Assembly (NCBI GenBank): GCA_001800005.1
Contig: MGUL01000174.1
Span: 1-23,082, forward strand
Length of the DNA stretch: 23,082 nt
Reading direction: 5' to 3'
DNA from: Elusimicrobia bacterium RBG_16_66_12
GTDB taxonomy: Bacteria; Elusimicrobiota; Elusimicrobia; UBA1565; UBA9628
Under the pieces are notes generated by a model. It did no database searches, was not told the origin of the DNA, and saw only the letters and a list, made by a program, of their open reading frames with translations. This document shows, one piece after another, positions 1 through 6,736 of the stretch (position 1 is the stretch's first letter; each line of letters begins with the position of its first letter). A program made the position numbers and the translations under genes.

Positions 1-522
1 CCGAATTTCGAGGAGATCGCTTCTCGCCTGGCAGGTCATACGAACGTCGTGAATGTGAGCTTTACCGAGCCCTATCTAAAAGCTGTCTCCAAGGTGCCTC
101 CCGGGCACAGCATCTCCTGGCGTCAGTCTGCCCAGCAACGCGAGACGACATATCAGAGATATCCTGACCTCCGTAGTGTGGGTGCCGCCGAGATGGCGTT
201 GCTCCTTGATTTGGAGGCTGTCTCGGAGGCGCATGGGATCCAATTGCGCGTCTGCTGTAATCAGGAGTATTCCGGTAAATTCGCTTTGGCGCAATGCTGC
301 GGAGCCGAATTATTTTCCCCGTACGGCGACAGCATCCTTCAGAAGGTCGCGGCGCTAAAGCCGGGTCCTTCCCGAGAACAATGCCGCTGTATTAAAACCG
401 TCGATATCGGGATGGATACCACCTGCCCGGGCGGCTGCTTCTACTGCTACGCCACCACCTCGCTCGATCGAGCCATGAAGAACTTCAAAGAGCATGACCC
501 GAAATTCTCGCGGCTGCGGTAG
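1..522 (+). CDS. DUF1848 family protein, 3' part
   Basis: The reading frame is open from the first base, so the gene starts upstream; 173 codons are visible. The first residues (PNFEEIASRLAGHT) match the interior of DUF1848 proteins, so the GTG at 49 is not taken as the start. Near the C-terminus lies C142-P-G-G-C146-F-Y-C149-Y-A, preceded by CRC at about 122-124 and VDIG. This CX3CX2C spacing is that of a radical SAM iron-sulfur cluster and is the hallmark of the family. The biochemical function of DUF1848 is not established. It ends 15 bases before the convergent helicase gene and shows no operon partner in the window. Family assignment is good; function is open. Confidence 0.85.
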   Translation, partial: PNFEEIASRLAGHTNVVNVSFTEPYLKAVSKVPPGHSISWRQSAQQRETTYQRYPDLRSVGAAEMALLLDLEAVSEAHGIQLRVCCNQEYSGKFALAQCCGAELFSPYGDSILQKVAALKPGPSREQCRCIKTVDIGMDTTCPGGCFYCYATTSLDRAMKNFKEHDPKFSRLR

Positions 523-537
523 GCGTCAAAATGGATT

Positions 538-1929
538 CTAGGTGAATGAGGCCTGTTCATCGTGCCAAGGCTCTTCGGCGGTCGCGTCCAGGTTGCCGAA
601 CCGCGTGAGCTCGGGGTCGAAATGGACGTGGACAACCCCCGTCGGCCCCTGCCGTTGCTTGGCGAGGATGATCTCAGCCTTCTTGGGGTCCAGCGAGAGG
701 TCATGCGCGCGGCTTGCCGCTTCGCGGAAGATGAAGGCGACCACGTCGGCATCCTGCTCCAGGGAGCCCGAGTCCCGCAGGTCGGATAACTGCGGCCTGC
801 CGTCGCTGCGCGCCTTGTCCTCCACTCGCCTGGAGAGCTGGGAGAGGGCGATCACTGGGATGCCCAGGTCTCGGGCGAGGAACTTAAGGCCACGGGAGAT
901 CTCGGCGACCTCCTGCTGTCGGTTCTCCGTGCGCCGGGAGGACCCATGCATCAGCTGGAGATAGTCGATGATGATCAAAGACAGCGGCTTGCCTTTCTTG
1001 CGGAGGTCGTTGGCCAGTCGCCGCGCGCGGCCTCGGACTTCCAGGACCGAGAGCCCTGCTGAGTCATCGACGAAGAGGGACGTCTCGGCCAGGCGGGCCG
1101 CAGCACTCGTCAGGTCGCCCCACTGCTCGCGTTTGAAATACCCGCTGCGCACCTTCTGCATGCTGATCCCCGCCTGGCAGGAGATGAGGCGGCAGGCGAT
1201 GTCCGACTTGTCCATCTCCATCGAGAAGAAAGCGACCGAGCGGTTGGCGCTCTTCATGATGATGTTCACGGCGATGTTCATGGCGAGTGAGGTCTTCCCG
1301 TGGCCGGGCCGGCCCGCGATCAGGATGAGGTTGCCCGGGTGAAGCCCCGCGGTCATGGAGTCGAACTGCTTGAAGCCGGTCGCCACTCCGGTCACCGAGT
1401 TCTTGTTCTTGTGCAGCAGCTCCATGTGCTCGATGGCCTTCTGCATCATCTCCTTGGTGTCCGCGAACTTGTTCGCTGTCTGCCGCTGCGCGACCGTCAT
1501 GATCTGCGCCTGCGCTTCATCAAGAAGGAGTGTGGGCTCCTTCTCGGAGTAGCAGTCCTGCAGGATGCTCGAGGCGGTCCGGATCAGCTCGCGCAAGACG
1601 GCCTTGTCATGCACGATGCGGGCGTAATGCTCGACGTGCGCCGCGGTGGCGACCTTGTGGAGCATGTCGGTCAGGACGCTCATACCGCCGATGGTGTCGA
1701 GCTGCTTGATGCGGCTCAGCTCCTCGCCCACGGTGACAAGATCGATCGCCTTGTCGGCGCGGTTGAGCGCCTCGAGGACTCTGAAGATGGTCCTGTGGGC
1801 AGCCACATGGAAATGGCTCTCATCGAGGATCTCCAGAGCTCGTTCGGTCGCTTCTTTCTCGATCATCATGGAGCCCAGCACGGCCATCTCGGCTTCGGGC
1901 GAATTCGGCGGAATCGGCAGATTGCTCAT
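538..1929 (-). CDS. dnaB: Replicative DNA helicase (DnaB family)
   Basis: A hexameric helicase that unwinds DNA ahead of the replication fork and recruits primase. The 463-residue product is close to the usual DnaB length. Residues 5-115 form the N-terminal primase-interacting domain (NSPEAEMAVLGSMM). The RecA-like domain has Walker A GRPGHGKT at 206-213, FSMEM at about 235-239, Walker B LIIIDYLQLM at 318-327 and the C-terminal SQLSRRVE and DLRDSGSLEQDADV motifs. Walker A differs slightly from the common GRPSMGKT. The start is the ATG at 1929, with AGGA about 10 bases upstream. It diverges from an XRE/ImmA pair and shares a 125-bp control region with it. That suggests helicase supply is switched by the repressor, as expected on a mobile element rather than for the housekeeping copy. 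Chromosomal versus element-borne identity cannot be settled here. Confidence 0.95.
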   Translation of the reverse strand: MSNLPIPPNSPEAEMAVLGSMMIEKEATERALEILDESHFHVAAHRTIFRVLEALNRADKAIDLVTVGEELSRIKQLDTIGGMSVLTDMLHKVATAAHVEHYARIVHDKAVLRELIRTASSILQDCYSEKEPTLLLDEAQAQIMTVAQRQTANKFADTKEMMQKAIEHMELLHKNKNSVTGVATGFKQFDSMTAGLHPGNLILIAGRPGHGKTSLAMNIAVNIIMKSANRSVAFFSMEMDKSDIACRLISCQAGISMQKVRSGYFKREQWGDLTSAAARLAETSLFVDDSAGLSVLEVRGRARRLANDLRKKGKPLSLIIIDYLQLMHGSSRRTENRQQEVAEISRGLKFLARDLGIPVIALSQLSRRVEDKARSDGRPQLSDLRDSGSLEQDADVVAFIFREAASRAHDLSLDPKKAEIILAKQRQGPTGVVHVHFDPELTRFGNLDATAEEPWHDEQASFT

Positions 1930-1948
1930 GGGGGGTATCCTGTGGATG

Positions 1949-1978
1949 TTGAATCTGTGTCCTGTAGTGGGATATAAT
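1949..1978 (+). promoter_or_regulatory. Promoter for the XRE/ImmA pair
   Basis: TTGAAT (1949-1954), an 18-base spacer and a consensus TATAAT (1973-1978) point toward the XRE gene. One TCCTGT copy (1960-1965) lies in the spacer, as expected for an autoregulated repressor. Confidence 0.7.
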
Positions 1979-2002
1979 AGTCAGCGACAGGATGGATGTC
2001 AA
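1974..2002 (-). promoter_or_regulatory. Promoter for the dnaB-type gene
   Basis: Read on the minus strand, TTGACA (complement of 1997-2002) is followed after exactly 17 bases by TATTAT (complement of 1974-1979). This is nearly a perfect sigma-70 promoter directed at the helicase, with a predicted start near 1967. Its -10 overlaps the -10 of the opposing promoter by five bases, so the two should exclude each other. Confidence 0.75.
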
Positions 2003-2054
2003 CATGAATAGGATAATGCTGTCCTAAAACAGGATAGGCAGGGGGCGCCCCAAG

Positions 2055-2435
2055 ATGGAGCTTCTCAGCTATATCGGCAATCGGATCCGCGAACTGCGTC
2101 AGGCCTACGGTGGTGGAGGGGGGCTGTCGCAGGAAGCCCTGGCCAAACATCTGGATGTCACGCCCAACACCGTCTCTCGTTGGGAGACAGCCACTTACAA
2201 GCCCGACATCAACGACCTCGAGAAGCTCAGCCGCTTTTTCGGCCGCTCTATCCTTGAGTTCTTCCCGCAGCAGGAGGCGCTCCACGACGGCCCTGTCTTG
2301 GCGCTCATGCGGGCCGCTAAGGACTTGCCACCCGAGGACATAGAGGAACTTCAGCGGTACGCCGAGTACCGCCGCGCCCGCAGCATGGACAAGAGTCCGC
2401 GCCCTCGCCCTGGACGAAAGCAGAAGTCTGCGTGA
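2055..2435 (+). CDS. XRE-family transcriptional repressor
   Basis: A 126-residue DNA-binding protein. Residues about 5-68 form a Cro/C1-type helix-turn-helix (LSQEALAKHLDVTPNTVSRW, then a typical PDINDLEKLSRFF segment). A glycine run (GGGGG) sits just before the HTH. The C-terminal 50 residues are charged and end in a basic tail (PRPRPGRKQKSA). Its stop overlaps the GTG start of the next gene in GTGA, so the two are translationally coupled. XRE repressors paired with ImmA-type proteases control excision or replication genes of mobile elements such as ICEBs1, where the protease cleaves the repressor. Divergence from a helicase gene with shared operators fits that model. Confidence 0.88.
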   Translation: MELLSYIGNRIRELRQAYGGGGGLSQEALAKHLDVTPNTVSRWETATYKPDINDLEKLSRFFGRSILEFFPQQEALHDGPVLALMRAAKDLPPEDIEELQRYAEYRRARSMDKSPRPRPGRKQKSA

Positions 2436-3034
2436 GCCGCAGCGATTACTACCATGACATGAAGGACCTGGCCCGCCGCGTGCGGGCCGAGTACGGCCTT
2501 GCGTCCTGCTGCGTGCGTAAATCCGACCTACGCCGCATCTACAAGGACCAGGGCGTGCGCATCGACATCTGGCCCTACAAGCTCAAGGAAGTCCGCGGCG
2601 CCTATTTTCGCGACCACCTCGGCCCGACCGTGATGGTGGCCAAGTTGCCGAATGATCCGTTTGTTTTCACCCTAGCCCACGAGCTCAAGCACCACCTCTT
2701 CGACCATGGCGTGGCGATAGCCCCCTGCGGCGCGCGCAACCAGTCCGAGCACATCGAGATCGGCGCGGAGATCTTCGCCGCCGAGCTGCTCTTCCCCGAG
2801 GCGGACTTCAGTCGGATGATGTGCGACCTTGGCGTGGGCAAGGGCACCTGCGCACCGCGCCACATCATCGAGCTCAAGCGCCGTACCCGCACCACGCTCA
2901 GCTACCTGGGCCTGGTCAAGCGCGCGGAATTCCTTGGCCTGGCGGCCGCGGGTTCGCTTCCGCGCGCGGGCTGGAAGACACTTGAGGAGAAGTTGTATGG
3001 TGTGCCGTTTTATAAGCAATCCGCACGGCGGTGA
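2432..3034 (+). CDS. ImmA/IrrE-family metallo-endopeptidase
   Basis: A 200-residue predicted zinc protease. The HEXXH motif is HELKH at 83-87, followed about 20 residues later by IEIGAEIFAAELLFP (about 109-122), the usual third-ligand helix of ImmA/IrrE proteins. The start is GTG, inside the GTGA overlap with the XRE stop. In ImmR/ImmA and DdrO/IrrE systems such a protease cuts the XRE repressor after DNA damage or another cue; the partner here is very likely the preceding XRE protein. The active-site motif is intact. The signal that activates it is not visible. Confidence 0.88.
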   Translation: MSRSDYYHDMKDLARRVRAEYGLASCCVRKSDLRRIYKDQGVRIDIWPYKLKEVRGAYFRDHLGPTVMVAKLPNDPFVFTLAHELKHHLFDHGVAIAPCGARNQSEHIEIGAEIFAAELLFPEADFSRMMCDLGVGKGTCAPRHIIELKRRTRTTLSYLGLVKRAEFLGLAAAGSLPRAGWKTLEEKLYGVPFYKQSARR

Positions 3035-3063
3035 ACGTCGCAACCTGGAGAGCGTGAATCCAG

Positions 3064-3091
3064 TTTAATTGTTGCGGAGCTTTCATATAAG
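3064..3091 (+). promoter_or_regulatory. Possible weak promoter
   Basis: TTTAAT (3064-3069), a 16-base spacer and TATAAG (3086-3091) lie in an AT-rich patch ahead of the HsdM-like ORF. The -10 is fair and the -35 poor, so this is tentative. Confidence 0.35.
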
Positions 3092-3113
3092 GACTCCCCG
3101 GAGGGCGATCAAA

Positions 3114-3668
3114 ATGAGGAAGCCCCTATCTTCGAAGAAAAGCAAATATGCGTTTGAACGAAATCTGTGGAATGGGGTGGACCGCCTTCGCGTTCATGCG
3201 GGGCTGACCGTCGCGCAATACGAGCGACCGCTCATCACGTTGCTCCTACTGTGCTTCGCTGAGGTGAAGTCTTCCGCTGTGCGTGCGAAGCTGGCTCTCG
3301 CTGCTGACAAATCGCTGGCGGATTGCCCCGGCGCCTACAAAGCTGAAGGCGCATACTACTTCCCGCCCAACACGCGCACGGAACAGCTCCTGGCGATGCC
3401 TCCGGACCTCTCTCTCGCGAAGGCTGTGGATGCTGCGCTGCGATCCATGAAGAAGCAAAATCCAGATCTCACCGGGTTCGTTCCCCGGACCTTCAAATCC
3501 TTTGACCCCGCGTTGCTCAGGGACCTTCTCAAGCTGCTGTCCGGAACTGCAGGCAAGCCGGGCGTAAAATACCACCATGTCGCGGAGTGGCTGATGGGCA
3601 ATACGGGGTTCGCGATCCAAAGCGATACGAAGACTCGTCATGCTGGGCTGGCTCAGGGAAACCGCTGA
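3114..3668 (+). CDS. HsdM N-terminal-domain fragment (type I methyltransferase remnant)
   Basis: This 184-residue product resembles only the N-terminal helical domain of type I restriction-modification methyltransferases. Residues of the type FERNLWNGVDRLR open the domain, and YYFPPNTRTEQLLAM, a following DAALRSMKKQNPDLTGFVP and FDPALLRDLLKLLS follow the HsdM order. The sequence stops where HsdM would enter its SAM-binding methyltransferase domain, so the DPPY/NPPF motifs are absent. No HsdS or HsdR is nearby. The ATG at 3114 is preferred over the TTG at 3069 because GGAGGG precedes it by about 8 bases. Local G+C is lower than in neighbours. It may be a decayed remnant left by a deletion, or a stand-alone binding protein; I favour remnant. 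Confidence 0.6.
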   Translation: MRKPLSSKKSKYAFERNLWNGVDRLRVHAGLTVAQYERPLITLLLLCFAEVKSSAVRAKLALAADKSLADCPGAYKAEGAYYFPPNTRTEQLLAMPPDLSLAKAVDAALRSMKKQNPDLTGFVPRTFKSFDPALLRDLLKLLSGTAGKPGVKYHHVAEWLMGNTGFAIQSDTKTRHAGLAQGNR

Positions 3669-3696
3669 GTCCGAACGACAAGCTTAGCTGACGGAA

Positions 3697-3736
3697 GAAG
3701 CCGGCGCGCCTGCCAGCTGGCAAGCACGCCGGCTTC
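3697..3736. terminator. Bidirectional hairpin terminator candidate
   Basis: A perfect 10-bp inverted repeat (GAAGCCGGCG at 3697-3706, CGCCGGCTTC at 3727-3736) encloses a second palindrome, TGCCAGCTGGCA (3711-3722). It lies between two convergent genes. The T-tracts on both sides are weak, so it could act in either direction with low efficiency. Confidence 0.55.
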
Positions 3737-3740
3737 GGCC

Positions 3741-3920
3741 TTATTTCTGCGTCTCGCCGTTCGCTCGTCCTGAGCAGGTGACAGCCGGCCCCAGGATCCA
3801 CCGATGCGCCTTGCAGCTTCCGATCAGGCGTTCGCTGGAATCGTAGGTCTGGACCGTCGCCGTGCAAGCCGTCAGGGCTGACGCGGCAGCGATGAGTATC
3901 ACGAATGACAATTCACGCAT
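3741..3920 (-). CDS. Small lipoprotein, unknown function
   Basis: A 59-residue protein with an N-terminal hydrophobic signal (LSFVILIAAASAL) and the lipobox LTAC, so Cys19 should be lipidated. The mature part is only about 40 residues and carries two further cysteines (36 and 49) that could form a disulfide in the periplasm. The start is the ATG at 3920, fixed by a strong AAGGAGG six bases upstream; the in-frame GTG six bases earlier overlaps that site. It is transcribed away from the leader RNA region and converges on the HsdM fragment. No family is recognised; it resembles the many short orphan lipoproteins of diderms. Confidence 0.7.
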   Translation of the reverse strand: MRELSFVILIAAASALTACTATVQTYDSSERLIGSCKAHRWILGPAVTCSGRANGETQK

Positions 3921-3992
3921 GGACACCTCCTTGGTGAGTCGAACATGTAACTCTGATGGTTGTGAGCAGGTTGCGTGGGTCCTTTTTGGGTC

Positions 3993-4021
3993 TTGATGGA
4001 ACCCAGAGGTCGTGTTACTAT
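3993..4021 (+). promoter_or_regulatory. Promoter for the leader RNA and 12-gene operon
   Basis: TTGATG (3993-3998), a 17-base spacer and TACTAT (4016-4021) predict transcription starting near 4028, just ahead of the first structured RNA copy. The position relative to the RNA element supports it. Confidence 0.6.
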
Positions 4022-4027
4022 CAGTGT

Positions 4028-4138
4028 GCTGGGTGAAAGCCTGGCGGTGGGACTTTGAGTTCAGCTTGGCCCCGGCCTAACGGGACCTAAAGCGATACGT
4101 GAACCCTGGTCCCATTAGGACTGGGGTTTTTCGTTTTG
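4028..4138 (+). ncRNA. Structured leader RNA, copy A (candidate riboswitch with terminator)
   Basis: This is the first of two related RNA elements. It shares with copy B the blocks GGTGGG-CTTT (4047-4056), CTTGGCCCCG (4065-4074) and GACCTAAAGCG (4084-4094). GUUCA (4059-4063) can pair with UGAAC (4100-4104), and copy B carries compensatory changes in the same helix. CUUU and AAAG (4089-4092) could form a crossing pair, giving an H-type pseudoknot. GGGAC (4049-4053) can pair with GUCCC (4109-4113), which is part of the downstream terminator stem, so aptamer and terminator could exclude each other. I do not recognise the class; the ligand is unknown. Confidence 0.6.
4102..4137 (+). terminator. 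Intrinsic terminator at the end of leader copy A
   Basis: An 11-bp stem (4102-4112 with 4118-4128, including two G-U pairs) has the 5-base loop CATTA and is followed by TTTTTCGTTTT (4127-4137). It lies about 150 bases upstream of the first gene of the operon and just after the conserved RNA core, the position of an attenuator rather than a gene-end terminator. Confidence 0.8.
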
Positions 4139-4145
4139 CTGCAAC

Positions 4146-4257
4146 CCTGGCGGCTGTTTGTCGGTTGTATGTATGCAGGACGGTGGGTCTTTAATGTCCA
4201 ACTTGGCCCCGACCGATCCCGAAAGGGATGAACTGGCGACCTAAAGCGGGTGGACCT
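4146..4257 (+). ncRNA. Structured leader RNA, copy B
   Basis: The second copy repeats the conserved blocks of copy A: GGTGGGTCTTT (4182-4192), ACTTGGCCCCG (4201-4211) and GACCTAAAGCG (4238-4248). GUCCA (4196-4200) pairs with UGGAC (4251-4255), where copy A has GUUCA/UGAAC: a base change on each side that keeps the helix. The variable arm is a 5-bp hairpin with a GAAA tetraloop (4216-4229); copy A has a shorter CCCG/CGGG hairpin there. About 30 extra bases separate CCTGGCGG (4146-4153) from the core, absent in copy A. The element ends two bases before a hairpin that covers the ribosome binding site. Confidence 0.6.
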
Positions 4258-4292
4258 CACGGTTCGCCCTGACGCAAAGGAGGCGAACTGTG
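4258..4292 (+). promoter_or_regulatory. Hairpin sequestering RBS and start codon
   Basis: Bases 4258-4268 pair with 4282-4292 in an 11-bp helix with one G-U pair. The AGGAGG ribosome binding site (4278-4283) lies in the loop and stem, and the GUG start codon (4290-4292) is fully paired. This is a typical translational expression platform, directly after leader copy B. Confidence 0.7.
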
Positions 4293-5348
4293 AAGACGCC
4301 GAATGAGTTGATGTGGCGGCATGTAGAGGATCCGGGCGACGGCGCGGCGTTGTGCGCGTTGATCCGGCTCTTGCTCGAGCTGGGACGCGTCGAAGAGGCG
4401 GTCCGATACGGGGTCAAAGCGCTCTCGCCGCTTCAGGGTGACCCCAAGCAGGTCGAGACGGTCGGGCGGCTCTTTAGGGATCACGGCCTGACGGAAGAGG
4501 CTTCTCGGTGTTCCTTCCGGGCCCAAGAGCTCAAGACTTTGGCGCTTCAGCCTGTCGCCAGGCCCGAGCTCATCGCGATCGGCGACGTTCATGGCGAGAT
4601 ATCCGGTCTCAAGGCCGTCCTGCGCCATGCGGGGGCGACCGATGCCAAGGGGTGTTGGATCGGCCGCAGGCTCGTGGTGGTCCAGGTCGGCGACGTGATC
4701 GACCGCGGCCCGCGGTCGCTGGCGGCCTGGGAGCTTTTGGCGCGCCTGCAGAGCCAGGCTTGTGAGAACGCTGAAAGCGAATGCCGCGTCGTGCGGCTGC
4801 TCGGAAACCATGAACTCGAGCTCCTTAAGGGTAATTATCATCTGACGACGCTGCCCCTGAAGAAGGCCCGCTTGTTCGCGGCGCGGCTCAGGGAAGAGAT
4901 CCTCTCGGGTTCCGTCTCGGGCGCATTCCAGACCGGGACGGAGATTGCGGGAGAGCCCGTCTTGTTCACTCATGCCGGGCTGCGCTCGAGCCTGCGAAGG
5001 CAGCTGTCCGAGGAGGATCCGGAGACGGCGCTGGCGGACCAGATCAACGCGCTGCTGCGGCGTGCAGTGGAGATCGGGGACTTCACACATCCGATGTTCC
5101 AGGCCGGCGCCTCGCGCGGCGGCAGCCGCCCCGTCGGCGGCTTGTTCTGGGAGGATGCGCGGGAACTGTTCGCCTCGGCGGATGCCGGGAAGATCCGCCA
5201 GGTGTTCGGCCACAGCGTGCGAACCTCCATCACGCAGAGCCCGGACGGCCGGCTCATCGATATCGACGCCGGGCTTTCGCGTTATTACGGCGGGCGGCGC
5301 ACCTACCTGCGCATACGAAACGGGATCCCCCAGGCGGTGTCGCTATGA
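4290..5348 (+). CDS. PPP-type metallophosphatase with helical N-terminus
   Basis: A 352-residue calcineurin-like phosphatase. The metal-binding signatures appear in order: GDVHG (98-102), GDVIDRG (134-140), GNHE (172-175), HAG (228-230) and GHS (308-310), so the active site looks complete. These motifs place it with PPP-family bacterial protein or dinucleotide-tetraphosphate phosphatases; substrate is not predictable. Residues 1-90 are helical and TPR-like (ALIRLLLELGRVEEAVRYGV), an unusual addition that may bind a partner. The GTG start at 4290 has AGGAGG six bases upstream, both inside a leader hairpin. It is the first gene of the operon, and its stop overlaps the next start (ATGA). It may reverse a phosphorylation signal in the system. 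Confidence 0.85.
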   Translation: MKTPNELMWRHVEDPGDGAALCALIRLLLELGRVEEAVRYGVKALSPLQGDPKQVETVGRLFRDHGLTEEASRCSFRAQELKTLALQPVARPELIAIGDVHGEISGLKAVLRHAGATDAKGCWIGRRLVVVQVGDVIDRGPRSLAAWELLARLQSQACENAESECRVVRLLGNHELELLKGNYHLTTLPLKKARLFAARLREEILSGSVSGAFQTGTEIAGEPVLFTHAGLRSSLRRQLSEEDPETALADQINALLRRAVEIGDFTHPMFQAGASRGGSRPVGGLFWEDARELFASADAGKIRQVFGHSVRTSITQSPDGRLIDIDAGLSRYYGGRRTYLRIRNGIPQAVSL

Positions 5349-6736
5349 GCGCTCAGGGACGGTTGGCGCGGCTGGGTGTGTTCGGCTTCGATGGCGTGGA
5401 GACGGTCATCCTCTCCGCGCTGGTGACGGAAGACCCGTTACTGTTGATCGGGCGCTCGGGGACCGGGAAGACCTTCCTGCTCAACTCACTGAGCGAGGCG
5501 CTGGGCCTCTCGCACCGGCATTACAACGCCAGCCTCATCTCGTTCGACGACCTGGTGGGCTTCCCGTTCCCGGACGAGGCTCAGGCCACGGTGAAGTTCC
5601 TGGAGACGCCGGCGACCGTATGGGGTGCCGAGTCAGTCCTTATTGATGAGATCAGCCGCTGCAAGCCCGAGCACCAGAACCGGCTCTTCTCCTTGATCCA
5701 CGAGCGCCGCATCCAGGGCATCTCCCTGCCGAAGCTGCGCTTTCGTTGGGCGGCCATGAACCCGTGCGGCGGAGACAAGACATCCGTGGAGGATTACACG
5801 GGCTCCGAGCCGCTCGATCCGGCGCTGGGGGACCGCTTCGCCCTGTTCGTCCGCGCGGCCGACTGGGATGAGCTGGGCCAGGAAGAGCGCCTCAGCATCG
5901 CCGACCCGGCCGGCGAAGGGGTGGCCTCGGACGACGGCGGCAGCCTTCGCGGGCAGGTCGAGGCCTGGCGTCGGGAGTTCTTGCGGAGGGTCGAGAGCTG
6001 TCCCGTAGACATCACTGCTTATTCGACAGCGGCGGTCACACTACTCAACAACGCCAAGGTGCGCATCTCACCGCGCCGAGCGCGCCTGCTCTCGCGGAGC
6101 CTTCTCGCGGCCTCGATCGTGGCCGGAAAGACGGAGGAGGCGGTATTCCGCCAGGTTCTCATGTGCAGCTTGCCCCATGAGACCTGGGGCGCCGAGGTCT
6201 CGGCGGAGGCCGTGGCGGCCGCCCACCGAGCCGCCTGGGACAGCGTGACGCTGACGGGCGGCCGTAAGTGGGTTCATGCTTTCCATCTGGAGAAAGACCT
6301 ATCGGCCAAGCTTGCGCTGCTGCTGCGGCACTGCCCGGACCCCGACTCCGGAACGCAGGCCGTGGAGCAGCTTCTGGCGGGCGAGCCCAAAGAGCGCGCG
6401 GCAGCCTTTGCCTTCGCGGTCTACGCGGGCGCCGTCCAGGGCAGGCTGCCGGTCGGTGCTGAGGGCGTCAACGACCTCGGCAAGGTGGCGGGGCCGATCC
6501 TGACGGTGGACGGCACGGTGACCTGGCAGGAGCGCCTCAACCAGAAGGACACGCAGCACCCGGAGATTGCGCGGTACGCAAAGGTGCTGGCGGGGCTCAA
6601 GGGCGCCAGGCTCGAGCGAGCGCGGCAGTTCTTCAACTGGTGCCTGGCCAGCGCCACGGTCCCGCGCGACCCTGCCGCGCTGGAGCGCGAGATCGAGGCC
6701 TGCGTGAGCCTGATCCGGGAGGCCGCGAAGCGATGA
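5345..6736 (+). CDS. MoxR-like AAA+ ATPase
   Basis: A 463-residue ATPase. Walker A is GRSGTGKT (36-43), Walker B is SVLIDE (97-102), sensor 1 is AMNP (137-140), and ALGDRFALFV (about 167) is the typical MoxR/AAA_5 arginine region. The C-terminal 270 residues are helical and not assigned; they make the protein longer than usual MoxR ATPases (about 320-350). MoxR ATPases work with VWA proteins to remodel or insert cofactors into client proteins (RavA-ViaA, NorQ-NorD, CbbQ-CbbO). The VWA partner is two genes downstream. The start lies in an ATGA overlap with the phosphatase gene and the stop in an ATGA overlap with the next gene. Confidence 0.88.
   Translation: MSAQGRLARLGVFGFDGVETVILSALVTEDPLLLIGRSGTGKTFLLNSLSEALGLSHRHYNASLISFDDLVGFPFPDEAQATVKFLETPATVWGAESVLIDEISRCKPEHQNRLFSLIHERRIQGISLPKLRFRWAAMNPCGGDKTSVEDYTGSEPLDPALGDRFALFVRAADWDELGQEERLSIADPAGEGVASDDGGSLRGQVEAWRREFLRRVESCPVDITAYSTAAVTLLNNAKVRISPRRARLLSRSLLAASIVAGKTEEAVFRQVLMCSLPHETWGAEVSAEAVAAAHRAAWDSVTLTGGRKWVHAFHLEKDLSAKLALLLRHCPDPDSGTQAVEQLLAGEPKERAAAFAFAVYAGAVQGRLPVGAEGVNDLGKVAGPILTVDGTVTWQERLNQKDTQHPEIARYAKVLAGLKGARLERARQFFNWCLASATVPRDPAALEREIEACVSLIREAAKR

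Larger units (their letters stand above)
1936..2036. promoter_or_regulatory. Candidate XRE operator array (TCCTGT repeats)
   Basis: Four exact copies of TCCTGT or its complement ACAGGA lie in the divergent region: 1938-1943, 1960-1965, 1987-1992 and 2029-2034. The outermost two extend to TATCCTGT (1936-1943) and ACAGGATA (2029-2036). Degenerate copies are at 2008-2015 (ATAGGATA) and 2020-2025 (TGTCCT). Two copies sit in the -35/-10 spacers of the two divergent promoters, and the 1938 copy overlaps the likely ribosome binding site of the helicase gene. The adjacent XRE protein is the obvious ligand, but that is inference. Confidence 0.65.

Noticed and set aside
1300..1977. Plus-strand frame opposite the helicase gene
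   Set aside because: The helicase motifs on the minus strand are unambiguous, and the frame extends through the promoter region.
4028..4260. Assigning the leader RNA to a known SAM riboswitch class
   Set aside because: The conserved blocks do not fit the SAM-I, SAM-II, SAM-III, SAM-IV or SAH consensus as I know them. The only link to SAM is the metK gene downstream.
4028..4260. c-di-GMP, THF or guanidine riboswitch identity
   Set aside because: Some short strings are similar, but the characteristic core sequences of these classes are missing.
4257..5213. A 318-residue minus-strand frame opposite the phosphatase
   Set aside because: The plus frame has all five PPP-family motifs. The minus frame is compositionally typical of a shadow frame and also runs into the leader hairpin.
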